Position numbers and translations under genes: made by a program. DNA of 64,000 nt from Carpediemonas membranifera. Lineage: Eukaryota; Fornicata. The stretch spans positions 1,364,001-1,428,000 of the forward strand of contig JAHDYR010000012.1 of the NCBI GenBank assembly GCA_019828565.1, read 5' to 3'. A model generated the notes under the pieces. The model saw only the letters and a list, made by a program, of their open reading frames with translations, ran no database searches and was not told the DNA's origin. Of this stretch, positions 38,443 through 48,267 are shown in pieces; the first letter of the stretch is position 1, and each line of letters begins with the position of its first letter.

Positions 38443-41400
38443 ATGCCAGCTTGGGTGGGGAAAGCGGAACCCGCGTCGGCCGTCCGCAACGACGACGACG
38501 ATCTGCACCGTCTCGTCAGGACGTTGGCCCAGCTCGACATACCGGCCAAGCCGTTCGCCCCCGGCCAGGCCCTTCTCACAGTCCCGGCAGACGTCCTCGC
38601 AGCGCTTGGTTTCCCCCCGACGATCATCGAGCAGCTCGGCAACGGGGGCATCAGTCTTCCCGGGGCCAGCAGAGCGGCTGTCGATCCCGTGACTCCCCCC
38701 GAGGCCGTTGACGACGCCACAGCCGAGCTGGCTGACGAGCTCTTGGGTATGGAGGTCCTCGAGTGGGTGCCGGCCGACACCCACACGGCCCAGCCAGCCA
38801 ACCTCTGGGCGCTAGTGAAGCCCTCAGGCAGCCATCGTCCCATCACCGACATGAGGGACGCCAATTCCAAGCTGGACCTCTGGCCGATCAGCTTCGAACA
38901 GCTGCCGACCATCCTGGGGGATTCGTTTGCCTGGGGCTTCGGTGCCGACCTCGAGAAGGGCTACTACAACATCCCTCTCGACGAGGTCAGCCGCAACGCC
39001 TGTGTGGTCTGGGCACGCGACACGGACGGCAGCCCCCGTCTCGCCCGCTTCACCTGTCTGCCCTTGGGCGCAAGCCCTTCAGCCGCTGTCTTCACGGCCT
39101 GCTCAGAGCCACCCGTCCAGCTCTTGCGCAGAATCGGGTCGGCCCTGGCCCACTTCCTGGACGACTTTGCAGGCTTCGCGGCGACCGAGACCGACGCAGC
39201 GTCCCTCAGAGCTGCCACGATGAATCTCTTCCGCGCCCTCGGCTTCGGCATGGCCGAGCAGAAGTGTCCACCTCCGACGAGGCAGCTGATCCACCGCGGC
39301 TTCCGCTTCGACCTTGAAGCTAAGCGTCTCCACCTCCCAGACGCCAAGGTCGAGGCCTTCATCACCTGGGCCGACTCGATCGGATCGAGCGTCCAATCGA
39401 AGGATCTTGAGACGTGGATCGGCAGGATCGAGGCCCTTGCCCCCGCCAACCCGGGCCTCAGGGAGGCCACGACCGTGCTACGCAATGCATGGTTCGCCGC
39501 CACCACCCGTCAGTCGGGGGCGCCCAACCCCATGGTCGGCTTCGGGGCCGATCAGCTGGACGCTGTAACCGACATCAGGGAGGCAGTGTCAGAGAACCGA
39601 GGAGTGCCCTTCCGAGCGCGTGCAGTCTCAGCGATCTTCGCCACAGACGCCAGCTCGGTTGGCATCGGCGGCGTCAGCATCGACGAGGACGGCACCGCAG
39701 TTGAGGCCTACAACACGCCCCGCGACCAGGCGGGCGACCTCATCGCACTCCCCGAGCTCGAGGCAGTCAAATCTGCCCTCGAGAGACTCACCCCTCACGA
39801 CAACTCGACCGTAGTCCTGCTGGACAACACGGTCGCAGTGTCGTGCATTCGCAGGGGGTACACGGCCGCTGAGTCCCTCGAGGCGGTCACCAACGCCATC
39901 ACCTCACTCGCCAAGCGACACGGCTGGGACCTGCGCCCACTGTACATCAGCTCGGAAGCCAACAGAATCGCTGACTGGCTCTCCCGCGAGCCCTGGAGTG
40001 AGGCCGCTAGCGTTGAGGGGACGAGGGTGTGGCTTCCCAAGCGGAACAGGGTCCTGGAAATCCCTGGCCGCATGCCGTGGGCTTGGCAGGACGTCGCCTC
40101 CAACCCAGTCCTTGCCCCCGACCCGTCCACGCTCGACCGCCAACGAGCTTACGCCGGCCGAGGTAGGTGGCTCCTTTCTTGGGCGAAGAAGTTCCAGCTG
40201 GCCGGCATCAGGGTCCCGCCCCAGGCCCCAGCTCCGGCGTCGCAACCCGAGGTTCCCGAGTCGGACCTGTCAGGCTACCCGTATCGGGGCCCAGACACCT
40301 GGGACACGGTCGGGACCCTAGAGGTTTTCTACGGCTCGAGCCCGGTCGTCATGCTCGCTGGCTCGGCTGTCGACCAGATCGAGAACTGGCTGAGAACCCC
40401 GATCGCCATCAGACCCAAGGCGGTGTCGGCGAAGCTTGGCCGCTACGTCCCGTTCTTCTGGGCGGCCCTTCCCCTGGAGCGTGTCTCGTTGTCTGTGAAC
40501 GACGGAGTTGCCACTCTCTCCTCAGGGTCGGCCCCATCGGAGGCCGCGGTTGGAGTCACCACCAAGAAGGTGGTCGAGCTCCTCCACAGCTGCCAGGTGG
40601 ACGTAACCCCGAACGGCATGCTGGCATTAGCCCAAGCGGCGGACCCCCATGCCTCGGCCGAACTGTGGCAGAGAGCCCAAGCCGTCATGGAGCTGTTCGT
40701 CGACAACGCAGCTCGGACGCTGCAGTCGGCTCTACCGCGCTGGGTCCAGTTCTGCCAGCACCACGACTACGCTGTCAACTCAGCCGACCCAGTTGCGATG
40801 CAGCAGTTCCGAGCATCGTCACGCCGGGAGCTGGGCGAGTCCACTATCTCGAAGTATTCCAACGTGCTCGAGAGACTCACGTCGAGTCAAGCTTTGGCCA
40901 CCATGGGACGCAGGTCCCAGGCTCAACGTGTGCAGGACGCGTCTCATGAGGCAACGAGGGCCCAGATCTTCACATGGGACCAGATCAGGACGATCACGCA
41001 CCTCATCCGCTCCCAACCGACGCTGACTCTTGAGGCTCGCGATGCTGCTCAGATCCTCTTCTGCCTGGTCACCGGGGCCCGCCCGAACGAGATGGCGTGG
41101 GCCGTAGGCGATATCCAACCGGTGGAGGAGCCCCCTGGGTTCACCGTCCAGATCCGCCAGACGAAGACTCGGGCTGCTAGCGAGGACGATGCCGACGTCC
41201 GAACGGCCTGGGTGCCCCTGCAGGCGTGGCCGCCCGAGATCGGTGCTGCCCTCCAACACTTCCTCTTCCTCCGCCGAGAGGCGGGCGGTACGACTCCGCT
41301 CCAGCTTGTGTTCCCTCGGGTTGGGAACGAAGAGCCTGTCCCACGCGATCGGATTGCCGCCCACATGACGGCCCGTCTCACCTCGTGGTGCCACGAGGGC

Positions 41401-41529
41401 CTGTCATCGTATTCGTGCCGTCGGACCTTTGTCACCTGGCTTGCGAGCTGGGGATGGCCTCCCGAACAGGTTCAGGTGATTATGGGATGGATAAGTGCGG
41501 ACATGCCTCGTCGTTACATCGAGACAGGT
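38443..41529 (+). CDS. DIRS-like retrotransposon D polyprotein: RT, RNase H, tyrosine recombinase (interrupted by E)
   Basis: 1,029 codons to the E insertion, with another 19 codons at 47679-47735. RT: RPITDMRDANSKLDLWPI, GADLEKGYYNIPLD, LPLGASPSAAVF, and a LDD active site in HFLDDFAGFA. RNase H of DIRS type: FATDASSVGIGGVSID, ELEAVKSALE, LLDNTVAVSCI and SEANRIADWLSR. Tyrosine recombinase (about 830-1029): LVTGARPNEM (first Arg), YSCRRTFVTWL (second Arg; the usual His is replaced), GW, and RRYIETG with the nucleophile Tyr. Such elements integrate without target duplication by recombinase instead of DDE integrase. The Met at 38443 begins the credible part of a frame open from 38266. No gag is seen. 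Confidence 0.9.
39366..39576 (+). repeat. Arm of an inverted repeat with 38087-38297
   Basis: Lies inside the D polyprotein between RT and RNase H. Confidence 0.88.
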
Positions 41530-41650
41530 TGTAGTCCGTTAGGGACAAGAAAGCTTTACAGGGAAAAGAGACGACACCAAATGTGTCGACAGAAACCTGA
41601 AGACGATGTAAATAATACAACTATGTAAATATTGGGTAAGACCCACGACA
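41530..41650 (-). repeat. 3' LTR of element E (121 bp)
   Basis: Matches 47554-47674 except for a short divergent patch at about 41552-41565. It supplies a false C-terminus to the D recombinase frame. Confidence 0.94.
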
Positions 41651-42302
41651 CCGCCCCTCCATGGACCCCAAAGGGGCCATGGCCTCAGGCGTATGCCACT
41701 CGAACGAATGTGCGATGAGGGACTTGACCAGTCCCGAGACCTCCGATGCCACTCATTGGTCTACGAGACTCTGTACCATGGCAGGGTACAGGGTGAATGC
41801 CTTGTTCAAGTCGGGAGCCAGAATTAGCGGGGTGAATCTGAAAGATTCGGAAAATATCTGCGGATCTCAAAAATCCTATCGTGGTACCACTTGTTAGCGC
41901 GCTGTGTAATTAGAATGATCTTACGTGAGGCATTCCGCCCCTCCACGGTCGTAAAACGGCCGTTTGAATATTGATTAGATCAAATGAGCGCCTAAAACTG
42001 CTCACTGTGATGATCTTTGTGTTTCTCTTGGTATGTACTTCACGTCGCCGTCCTTATTACATAGAGATCGAAAAACGTCATTAGAAGCCTCAATTCGGCT
42101 TCGTTCGCGAGTTCTCGCGTTTTTTTGCTCTCGACGGTGCGACGTTCTCTCTCGCGGCTGCAAAAGGCCGCGTTCATCCTTAATAACATCAATCGGGCTT
42201 GAATTAGCCGTAAAACAGTGTCTTTCAGGTTCCATTGAGGTTGGTTGCTACTTCTTTCGAGTTGTTGTTTTCTCAGTGAAAACGGGAAGTGACGAACGAG
42301 CA
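41651..42302. other. Non-coding spacer in element E
   Basis: Follows the polypurine tract region. No gene is visible. AAAACTGC at 41995-42002 lies about 300 bases before the antisense ORF and could belong to its promoter. Confidence 0.35.
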
Positions 42303-43551
42303 ATGTCCGACGTACGTGAGCAGATTACGCAGATGCTGGCGCTATTTGATGAGGAGAAAGCCCGAAAGGCCTTCAAACGCTTCTTGAACCGCTATCTCGA
42401 TCGTGCCCGTTTTTTTCAACTCAGCCAGCGACTACCACGCTTTGTTCAGCGCACCTGCTCCTACAAACGTGACATCTATCCGGGACACCTCTACTGAGAG
42501 CGTTACGAGTGCTCCGGTCACTTCTTGTGTGCGTTCGCCGACGCCGGGCGGTGACGAAAGCCCGGAGGAGGCTGAGACGGTGAGTTGTGATGCTGGCTCT
42601 CCACGTGAGAACCGTGGTGACTCGTGCGAGGCCGAGACCGCTCGTAGCGATGATGAATCCCGGCCGACGGGTCACGGCGACTCGGGGTCGGGGAGTGAGG
42701 AAACCGAGGTCTCGCCGCTCTTCTCTCTGGAGGAGATGATCACCGCTGTTGCCGCAGAGGGCGTGAGTTACATCACTCTAGACATGTCTGGTACCTTGCG
42801 GGCGCTCCGCGCCGGGATGCTCAACTCATATGGGCATCTCGCCGCAACGGAGAACTCTTCTTCCGTTGCGCGTGACATCTGTCGCGATGGTCTCGTGTTG
42901 CTGGCGCTATCGCGCGAGTACCACACTCGGGCTATGTGTGGTCGGCCTGGCGATCCCACCGATCAGGATCTGGTGGCTTTGCACCTCTGCCGCCTCGACG
43001 CGACCTCGCGTACGCTCTGTCATCAGGGTTTGCGCGAGCGTATTCAGCTTCTCTCGGGGCGTGGTTACACCGTCATGACCCCTCATCTGCGCCGCGCCAT
43101 AATGTTAGGTAATGACCCAGACCTGTATGACATGATGGTCGTGGGCCATGCGCAGGGCATCCTAGACGCTGCTGACGTGCGAGAGTTCAGCCGCCAATAC
43201 ATTGAAGCAATCCGGACCCCCACTGGTTTCGGTCATGTGCGCCACTCTTTGATGGACAACTTCCTGTTCGATGTCCCCAGCAATGACGTCCTGCCCGTCG
43301 CGCTCGATCATAACGAGCCACGTCGTGTGTATGTGCTTGAGGCAATCGTTGGCCACCATCTGCATGAGAATTCCCTGCGTCTGCTCGTGCACTATGCTCG
43401 ACGCGAGTACAGCTCGATTATCCTGGCAACCGAGGCAATCCGTGATAGTCAGGCTGGGGTCAAGTTCTTTGCTGCTCATCCCGAGCTAGTTCGCTATTGT
43501 ACCCGGTCTGAGGACGCGAACGGTGCTCTCAGCGGGGGTGTTTTGGAGTGA
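42303..43551 (+). CDS. Antisense accessory ORF of element E, unrecognised (frame change at a T7 run)
   Basis: Lies between pol and the 3' LTR of E, opposite to gag-pol. The ATG at 42303 opens a helical stretch (MSDVREQITQMLALFDEEKARKAF); at the T-run 42410-42416 the reading must move by one base to continue into the 380-residue frame that ends at 43551. Loss of one T would join them, so this is a homopolymer sequencing error, a +1 shift site or a mutation. After an acidic, Ser/Glu-rich stretch (about 60-140), the C-terminal 270 residues are a compact domain with many Arg, Asp and His (SLEEMITAVAAEGV, LRRAIMLGNDPDLYDMMVVGHAQGILDAADVREF). No known family recognised; no membrane segment. Confidence 0.65.
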
Positions 43552-43584
43552 GATAAAGGTTTGGATTGAGTAGCTGCTGAAGGT

Positions 43585-46500
43585 TTACAGACCGGCTCGC
43601 TTGGCCTCGTCTGACTTCAGGAATATGTCTAGCGCCTCTAGGTCCTTGACTGACGAATAGTCTTGCCACGTAGCCTCTTCGTCTTCGCACCCAGCCCAAT
43701 GGACGAGGTATTCCCGCTTGGACATCGGGCCTCGACCTCGAGATCGACTGATTCGCTCAACTTCCCACTCGTCGTCAGCCGTGGCTGCGAGTGCTTTGAT
43801 CTGATCTTCTGTCAGCCTGCCGGGATTGAACTTCCGAACTCTCGATGCGTCTACCGTGATCGCTTTCGAGTTGTCCTTCTCAGCTAGGTCTAAAACCTTA
43901 TACGCGACAACGACACCGTGTTGTTTCACTCCGGCGAGCCTTCGCATTGGCCCTCTCCATCCAGGTGACAACTTGTTCGGTGGTCTAGAGGGGTACTTGA
44001 CTAGGACGAACCTGCTAATAATCTCATTCCTCGAGGCAGTAGCCTTTGCGAGGGCGTCCTCTCTCATCGCCTGGACTCGGCTGCTGGCGAGTTGGACAGC
44101 CGCTGCGGCCGCTTCCCTGTGAGACTCACTCGCGCTCGCTGTACTAGAATCAGTCACATACACGTTCTGTGGTATTCTCAGGTCGTACCCGAGAACTATC
44201 TCGGCTGGTGACAGGCGTGTAGACGTGCGCGGGGATGAATTAACGATGAACTGGGCGACAGGTAGATTCTCGATCCAGGTTGACCCTCTGAGCTGAAACT
44301 TACGCGCCTTGAGGATGCGTAATACTTGCTGGTTGGCGCGCTCTACCATCCCATTGGATTGCGGGTGGTGAGCCGTGGTAATATGGATCTTGAACCCCAT
44401 CTCATCTGCGATGCGCTTGAAGAGTTGGTTCTTGAACTCTGGTCCTCCGTCGGATTGGAGAACCTCAGGGCACCCGAAACGCAATATCCAGTTGTTGACC
44501 AGGGCGTCCGCTGCTGCCGCGCCGGTGGTACTCGAAGATGCGACTAGCTCAGTCCACCGACTGCACATGTCGATCATGACTGTGATGTAAGCCTTGCCGT
44601 CGACGGAGGGGAAAGGCCCCATCGTGTCAACTGCCACCCTACGGAACGGGCGATCTACGGCTGTGTGCAATCCTGACGGGCTGTCAACCGGAGGGCGTCT
44701 AATCACCTGGCACACCGGGCAGTTTTCGATGACCTTGCTGACAGTCTCACGTGATACTGACTTGCCTTGGTCCTTGAGTCGTTCAGTAACTACACGTCGG
44801 GAGAGGTGGGCCCCGGCGGTGAGGTGTTCTGCTTCAACGTCATCTTCTGATGCGGACTGCATAACGTACACTCGCGATAAGCCGTCTGCCCCACCGTTAT
44901 CAAGGCCAGCGACGTGCTTGACGTCGAAGTCCATGTCGGACATAGCCTCAGCCCATCTGCGGACCTTGGCGTTAGTCGACTTGTACATGTAAATCAGGTT
45001 GCGATGGTCCGTGAGAAGGGTGAACTTTCCCCAGGAGAGGTACTTGTTCCATCGCTTAATGGCGGCGACGATGGCGAATGCCTCCTTCTCTCCGACCGAC
45101 CATCGCGATTGCACTTGGTCAAAGGCCTTGCTCATAAAGCACACGGGTTGGCCTTCCTGCAATAGCACAGCGCCGTAGCCAACTCCTGACGCGTCGGTCA
45201 TGATGGTGTGTTCCTTGGACGCATCGAAGATGGCGAGTGCTTCTGCTTGGGCGAGGAGTGTCTTGACTTTGCGTAGGGCTTGCTCTTGCTCGTCGCCACC
45301 CAGCGGGATCTTGGAGGCCATCGCTTGAGTTAAGGGGTGTACTACTTCTGCGAAACCAGGGACATGATCCCGGAAATAGTTAAGAAATCCGACGAGCGCT
45401 TGCATTCCCTTGACCGACTTAGGCATTTCGAGATCCAGGATGTCTTGAATGCGGTCCGCTGCGATGCGTTGACAGCCATGGGATATGACCCTGCCCAGGA
45501 ACTCGACCTCGGCCCTCGAAAACTGGCACTTGTCACGGTTGAGTTGTAACTTGATCTGTCTAGTACGCTGCAGCACGCTCTCCAGGTTCTTGAGGTAATC
45601 CTCCTCGTTTTCCCCGAAGACAATGATATCGTCGATATAGATATAACAGGCGTGACCAACCAGTTCGGCGAAAGCCGACTCCATGGCACGCTGAAAGTGA
45701 GCTCCTGCGTTCCTTAGCCCGAAGGGCATCCTAGTGTATTGATATTGACCTAGAATGGTGGTGAACGCAGTGTACTTGCGGCAGCGTTTGGTCAGTTCGA
45801 CCTGGTGATAACCCGACGACAGGTCTAGTGTGGCGAAGATCTTCTTGTTGGGTAGTTGGGCGATCACCTCGTCGATCATTGGGATCGGGTAGTCGAAAGT
45901 GGGGGTGATCTCGTTGATCTGCCGGAAATCCACGACGAAGCGCGACTTCCCGCCCTTCTTCGGCACCGTCATGGCCGGGGATGCGTACGGTGAGTTGCTT
46001 CTCTCGATAAACCCCTTCAAGGACAGCTCGTCGATGTGCTCCCGTATTATGTCGACCTTGGCTGGTGGGACGAAGTATGGTCTGGCGTTGACCACTCGGT
46101 CCTCGCGTAGGATGAGGTCATACGGCTCGAGGCGGCTGGGTTCGCTACGGTCCTCGAACACGTCGCTATAACGTCTGATGAGCTCGCCCTGCCGGTCGAT
46201 GCTGGTCTGCGACAAAGAAAACAATGGTGCCTGATACTTGTACACGTCCGGAATCTCGATCTCGTCATCATCTTGCTCGTCTGTGTAGGCTTGGGGAAGG
46301 ATTCCCAGTGCTACCATGTCTGGATATCCGATAATCATGTCGAACTCAGTGTCAAGTAGCAGCATACGTGGCTTGTAGGAGCACGCCTTGGGTGTAAACG
46401 CTGACGCTAGCAGTCTTACGTCGCCTTCAACAGCGCCTTGCGCGTGAAGAATACCCTTGTTGGCGGTACGGATCGGAATAACCTCGGAGCTAACTTTTGT

Positions 46501-47535
46501 CAGCTTGGACGCCCACGTGCTCTTGATGATCGTGACTCCGGCACCTGAATCAAGTAGAGCAGTGAGGTTGTGACCATTAATCTGGACTTTGATCAAGGGA
46601 ACAGATGGCTTAGTCTCGGTCTCGCCCTTAGTCTTTGACGGTTCGCCCTCGGCCGGTGACTCCTTGGAACTTAAAACACACACGCACTTGGAGGATTTAC
46701 AGTAATCCTCCAGGTGGCCGACACGACCACACTTCTTACATGTGTGCTTGGGCTTCTTACACTTGAACACCGAGTGACCCTTGCCACCGCAGTTATAGCA
46801 GGTGTAGTTAGAGTAGTCCTTTGCCGGCTTCTCCTTCTTGATTGCCTTGTGGCCCTTGTTGGTTTCAGCCGACCGGTTATCGGACGAGGGCTTCTTCGGG
46901 ATCACAGACGAGTCGTGTCTGCGGTCATGGCGGGACGTGTAGGGTTGACGAGAGGGAGCGTCTTCGAAAGCGCTTAGTAGATCCCGTGACTCTTGGACTT
47001 CACGTGCTAGGGCTAGGACGGCGGGCATAGCCTTTTCCAGAGGCTGGTCCTCGATGAGCTCTTGGATGCGGTACATGGCCTTGGGGTTGCTCTTAAAGGC
47101 ACGCGTATACGCCTCCTTGAGGTTGTCCTCGTTGAGGGACTTCCCATCGAACAGGGACAAGAGGAGAGTGAACTTCCGATTGACGCGTGCGACCTGTACC
47201 GTGTCGAAGCTGTTGGCTCTTAGACGGAACAGCTGGAGGCGTGAGGTCTTGGTTCTGGGTTGCAGGGCTTGTCCGAGCCGCTTGAGAGTTCTCTGATCCT
47301 TCAGATCGCGGATGTTCTTCCTTGAGGCTACTAGGGGAGTGTGATCGTCGTCTTCGTCCTGCGTAGTGGATAGGATCGTGGCAATGAGGTCTTGTACCGA
47401 GCTATCAATCAAGTCTGAGATATCCCGATGGCCTCCGTAAGCGCGATAGTCGCGGAAGGCCTCGGCGAAAGTGATGAGAGCCTCAACTGACGGAACCGTT
47501 AGTAGAGGAGGTATAAGGCGTTTCTTATCGTTCAT
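43585..47535 (-). CDS. Element E Gag-Pol polyprotein, complete
   Basis: 1,316 residues without interruption. Gag about 1-310 with two zinc knuckles (CYNCGGKGHSVFKC and CKKCGRVGHLEDYC); protease LLDSGAGVTIIK; RT with FATLDLSSGYHQ, MPFGLRNAGAHFQ and YIDD in YIYIDDIIVFG; RNase H with MTDASGVGYGAVLLQ, LTDHRNLIYM and NGGADGLSR; integrase with CPVCQVIRRPP and AVDTMGPFP, QSDGGPEF, HHPQSNGMVERANQQ; and a chromodomain (EREYLVHWAGCEDEEATWQDY, seen as KREYLVHW). It is related to element H throughout. The ATG lies 18 bases inside the LTR boundary. Confidence 0.95.
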   Translation of the reverse strand: MNDKKRLIPPLLTVPSVEALITFAEAFRDYRAYGGHRDISDLIDSSVQDLIATILSTTQDEDDDHTPLVASRKNIRDLKDQRTLKRLGQALQPRTKTSRLQLFRLRANSFDTVQVARVNRKFTLLLSLFDGKSLNEDNLKEAYTRAFKSNPKAMYRIQELIEDQPLEKAMPAVLALAREVQESRDLLSAFEDAPSRQPYTSRHDRRHDSSVIPKKPSSDNRSAETNKGHKAIKKEKPAKDYSNYTCYNCGGKGHSVFKCKKPKHTCKKCGRVGHLEDYCKSSKCVCVLSSKESPAEGEPSKTKGETETKPSVPLIKVQINGHNLTALLDSGAGVTIIKSTWASKLTKVSSEVIPIRTANKGILHAQGAVEGDVRLLASAFTPKACSYKPRMLLLDTEFDMIIGYPDMVALGILPQAYTDEQDDDEIEIPDVYKYQAPLFSLSQTSIDRQGELIRRYSDVFEDRSEPSRLEPYDLILREDRVVNARPYFVPPAKVDIIREHIDELSLKGFIERSNSPYASPAMTVPKKGGKSRFVVDFRQINEITPTFDYPIPMIDEVIAQLPNKKIFATLDLSSGYHQVELTKRCRKYTAFTTILGQYQYTRMPFGLRNAGAHFQRAMESAFAELVGHACYIYIDDIIVFGENEEDYLKNLESVLQRTRQIKLQLNRDKCQFSRAEVEFLGRVISHGCQRIAADRIQDILDLEMPKSVKGMQALVGFLNYFRDHVPGFAEVVHPLTQAMASKIPLGGDEQEQALRKVKTLLAQAEALAIFDASKEHTIMTDASGVGYGAVLLQEGQPVCFMSKAFDQVQSRWSVGEKEAFAIVAAIKRWNKYLSWGKFTLLTDHRNLIYMYKSTNAKVRRWAEAMSDMDFDVKHVAGLDNGGADGLSRVYVMQSASEDDVEAEHLTAGAHLSRRVVTERLKDQGKSVSRETVSKVIENCPVCQVIRRPPVDSPSGLHTAVDRPFRRVAVDTMGPFPSVDGKAYITVMIDMCSRWTELVASSSTTGAAAADALVNNWILRFGCPEVLQSDGGPEFKNQLFKRIADEMGFKIHITTAHHPQSNGMVERANQQVLRILKARKFQLRGSTWIENLPVAQFIVNSSPRTSTRLSPAEIVLGYDLRIPQNVYVTDSSTASASESHREAAAAAVQLASSRVQAMREDALAKATASRNEIISRFVLVKYPSRPPNKLSPGWRGPMRRLAGVKQHGVVVAYKVLDLAEKDNSKAITVDASRVRKFNPGRLTEDQIKALAATADDEWEVERISRSRGRGPMSKREYLVHWAGCEDEEATWQDYSSVKDLEALDIFLKSDEAKRAGL

Positions 47536-47542
47536 GGCTTGA

Positions 47543-47554
47543 ATTTCTAGAAAT
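47543..47554. repeat. Junction palindrome of element E, ATTTCTAGAAAT
   Basis: A perfect 12-bp palindrome spanning the last base of the 5' LTR. Confidence 0.95.
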
Positions 47555-47674
47555 GTAGTCCGTTAGGGACAAGAACACTTTATGAGGAAAAGAGACGACA
47601 CCAAATGTGTCGACAGAAACCTGAAGACGATGTAAATAATACAACTATGTAAATATTGGGTAAGACCCACGACA
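47554..47674 (-). repeat. 5' LTR of element E (121 bp)
   Basis: Same family as the solo LTR at 52795 and the LTR of element H at 61207. Confidence 0.94.
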
Positions 47675-47678
47675 AGGT

Positions 47679-47735
47679 GTGGATCTCAGCTCTCTGCACG
47701 GCTCGCTGCGGTGGTCGCTCGAACACTTCCAATAA
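47679..47735 (+). pseudogene. Displaced C-terminus of the D tyrosine recombinase
   Basis: After the second AGGT the D frame continues for 18 codons (starting VDLSSLHG) to TAA at 47733-47735. Its existence shows that E inserted cleanly into D. Confidence 0.85.
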
Positions 47736-48067
47736 GCACCCGCGAACGGGATTAACGGCATCGGGATGGTATTGGGCCCGCGACGGCTTCCCTAGCTCCG
47801 TCGCGCCTGCTGCCACGACACGATGTGGATCACGGCACTCCTATACGCGAATCTCACGATCCCTAATTCGATCCGTTAAATTCCCGAGTCTTCAGCATGA
47901 ACATACACGTACCAGGCCAGAAGCCTAATAGCATACCCACATTACCGCGGTGTGCTTGAAAATGGCACTTAGAGGCTTCAAAGCGGCTTCTACGCCGAGA
48001 TACACCCATTCCGCTTCCCCCATGCGAGTTGTTGGCTCGTAGCCGTTGAAACTGCTCGCATCGGTCA
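47736..48067. other. Region between D and element G; possible 3' LTR of G
   Basis: No coding sequence. On the - strand a purine tract (GGGGGAAGCGGAA near 48010-48022) follows the G stop codon, as expected before a 3' LTR, but I cannot find the LTR's other end or its partner. Confidence 0.3.
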
Positions 48068-48152
48068 TTAATCAACATCAGGACGCTTGTAGTCATCTCT
48101 TTTCCGTTGAGCAGGCAACTTGCGGCTCAATTGCGGATGATCGTCGAGGTAG
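48068..48152 (-). pseudogene. Displaced C-terminus of element G pol
   Basis: Continues the G chromodomain frame after the F insertion (YLDDHPQLSRKLPAQRKRDD...) and stops at 48068-48070. Confidence 0.75.
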
Positions 48153-48156
48153 CAGT

Positions 48157-48257
48157 TGTGGCGAAACAAAGCAAAGGCGGAAAAGTGTTTACTCCAATGA
48201 ACCCTATTGTGGCGAAAAAGGCAAAACCCCATAACGCTAAACTGCGGGTCCGGCACA
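48157..48257 (-). repeat. 3' LTR of element F (101 bp)
   Basis: Identical to 49747-49847. Its sense strand carries CCCGCAGTTTA near the start. Confidence 0.95.
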
Positions 48258-48267
48258 CTTCCCTCTC

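Larger units (their letters stand above)
41530..47674 (-). mobile_element. Ty3/gypsy retrotransposon E with an extra antisense ORF, inserted in D
   Basis: 121-bp LTRs (41530-41650 and 47554-47674), TGTA...GACA, target duplication AGGT (41526-41529 and 47675-47678). The 3' polypurine tract GGAGGGGCGG abuts the 3' LTR. The palindrome ATTTCTAGAAAT spans the 5' junction. The LTRs differ at about five positions, all within 15 bases. At 6.1 kb it is longer than A-C because 1.9 kb between pol and the 3' LTR holds an ORF on the opposite strand. It interrupts the last 19 codons of the D recombinase. Confidence 0.95.

Noticed and set aside
41530-41628. The C-terminal residues of the D recombinase frame after RRYIETG
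   Set aside because: They are translated from the LTR of element E. The authentic end is at 47679-47735.
42410-42416. T_TTT_TTT as a classical -1 ribosomal slippery heptamer
   Set aside because: The downstream frame needs a +1 (or -2) change, not -1, so the classical mechanism does not fit. A homopolymer length error or mutation is more likely.
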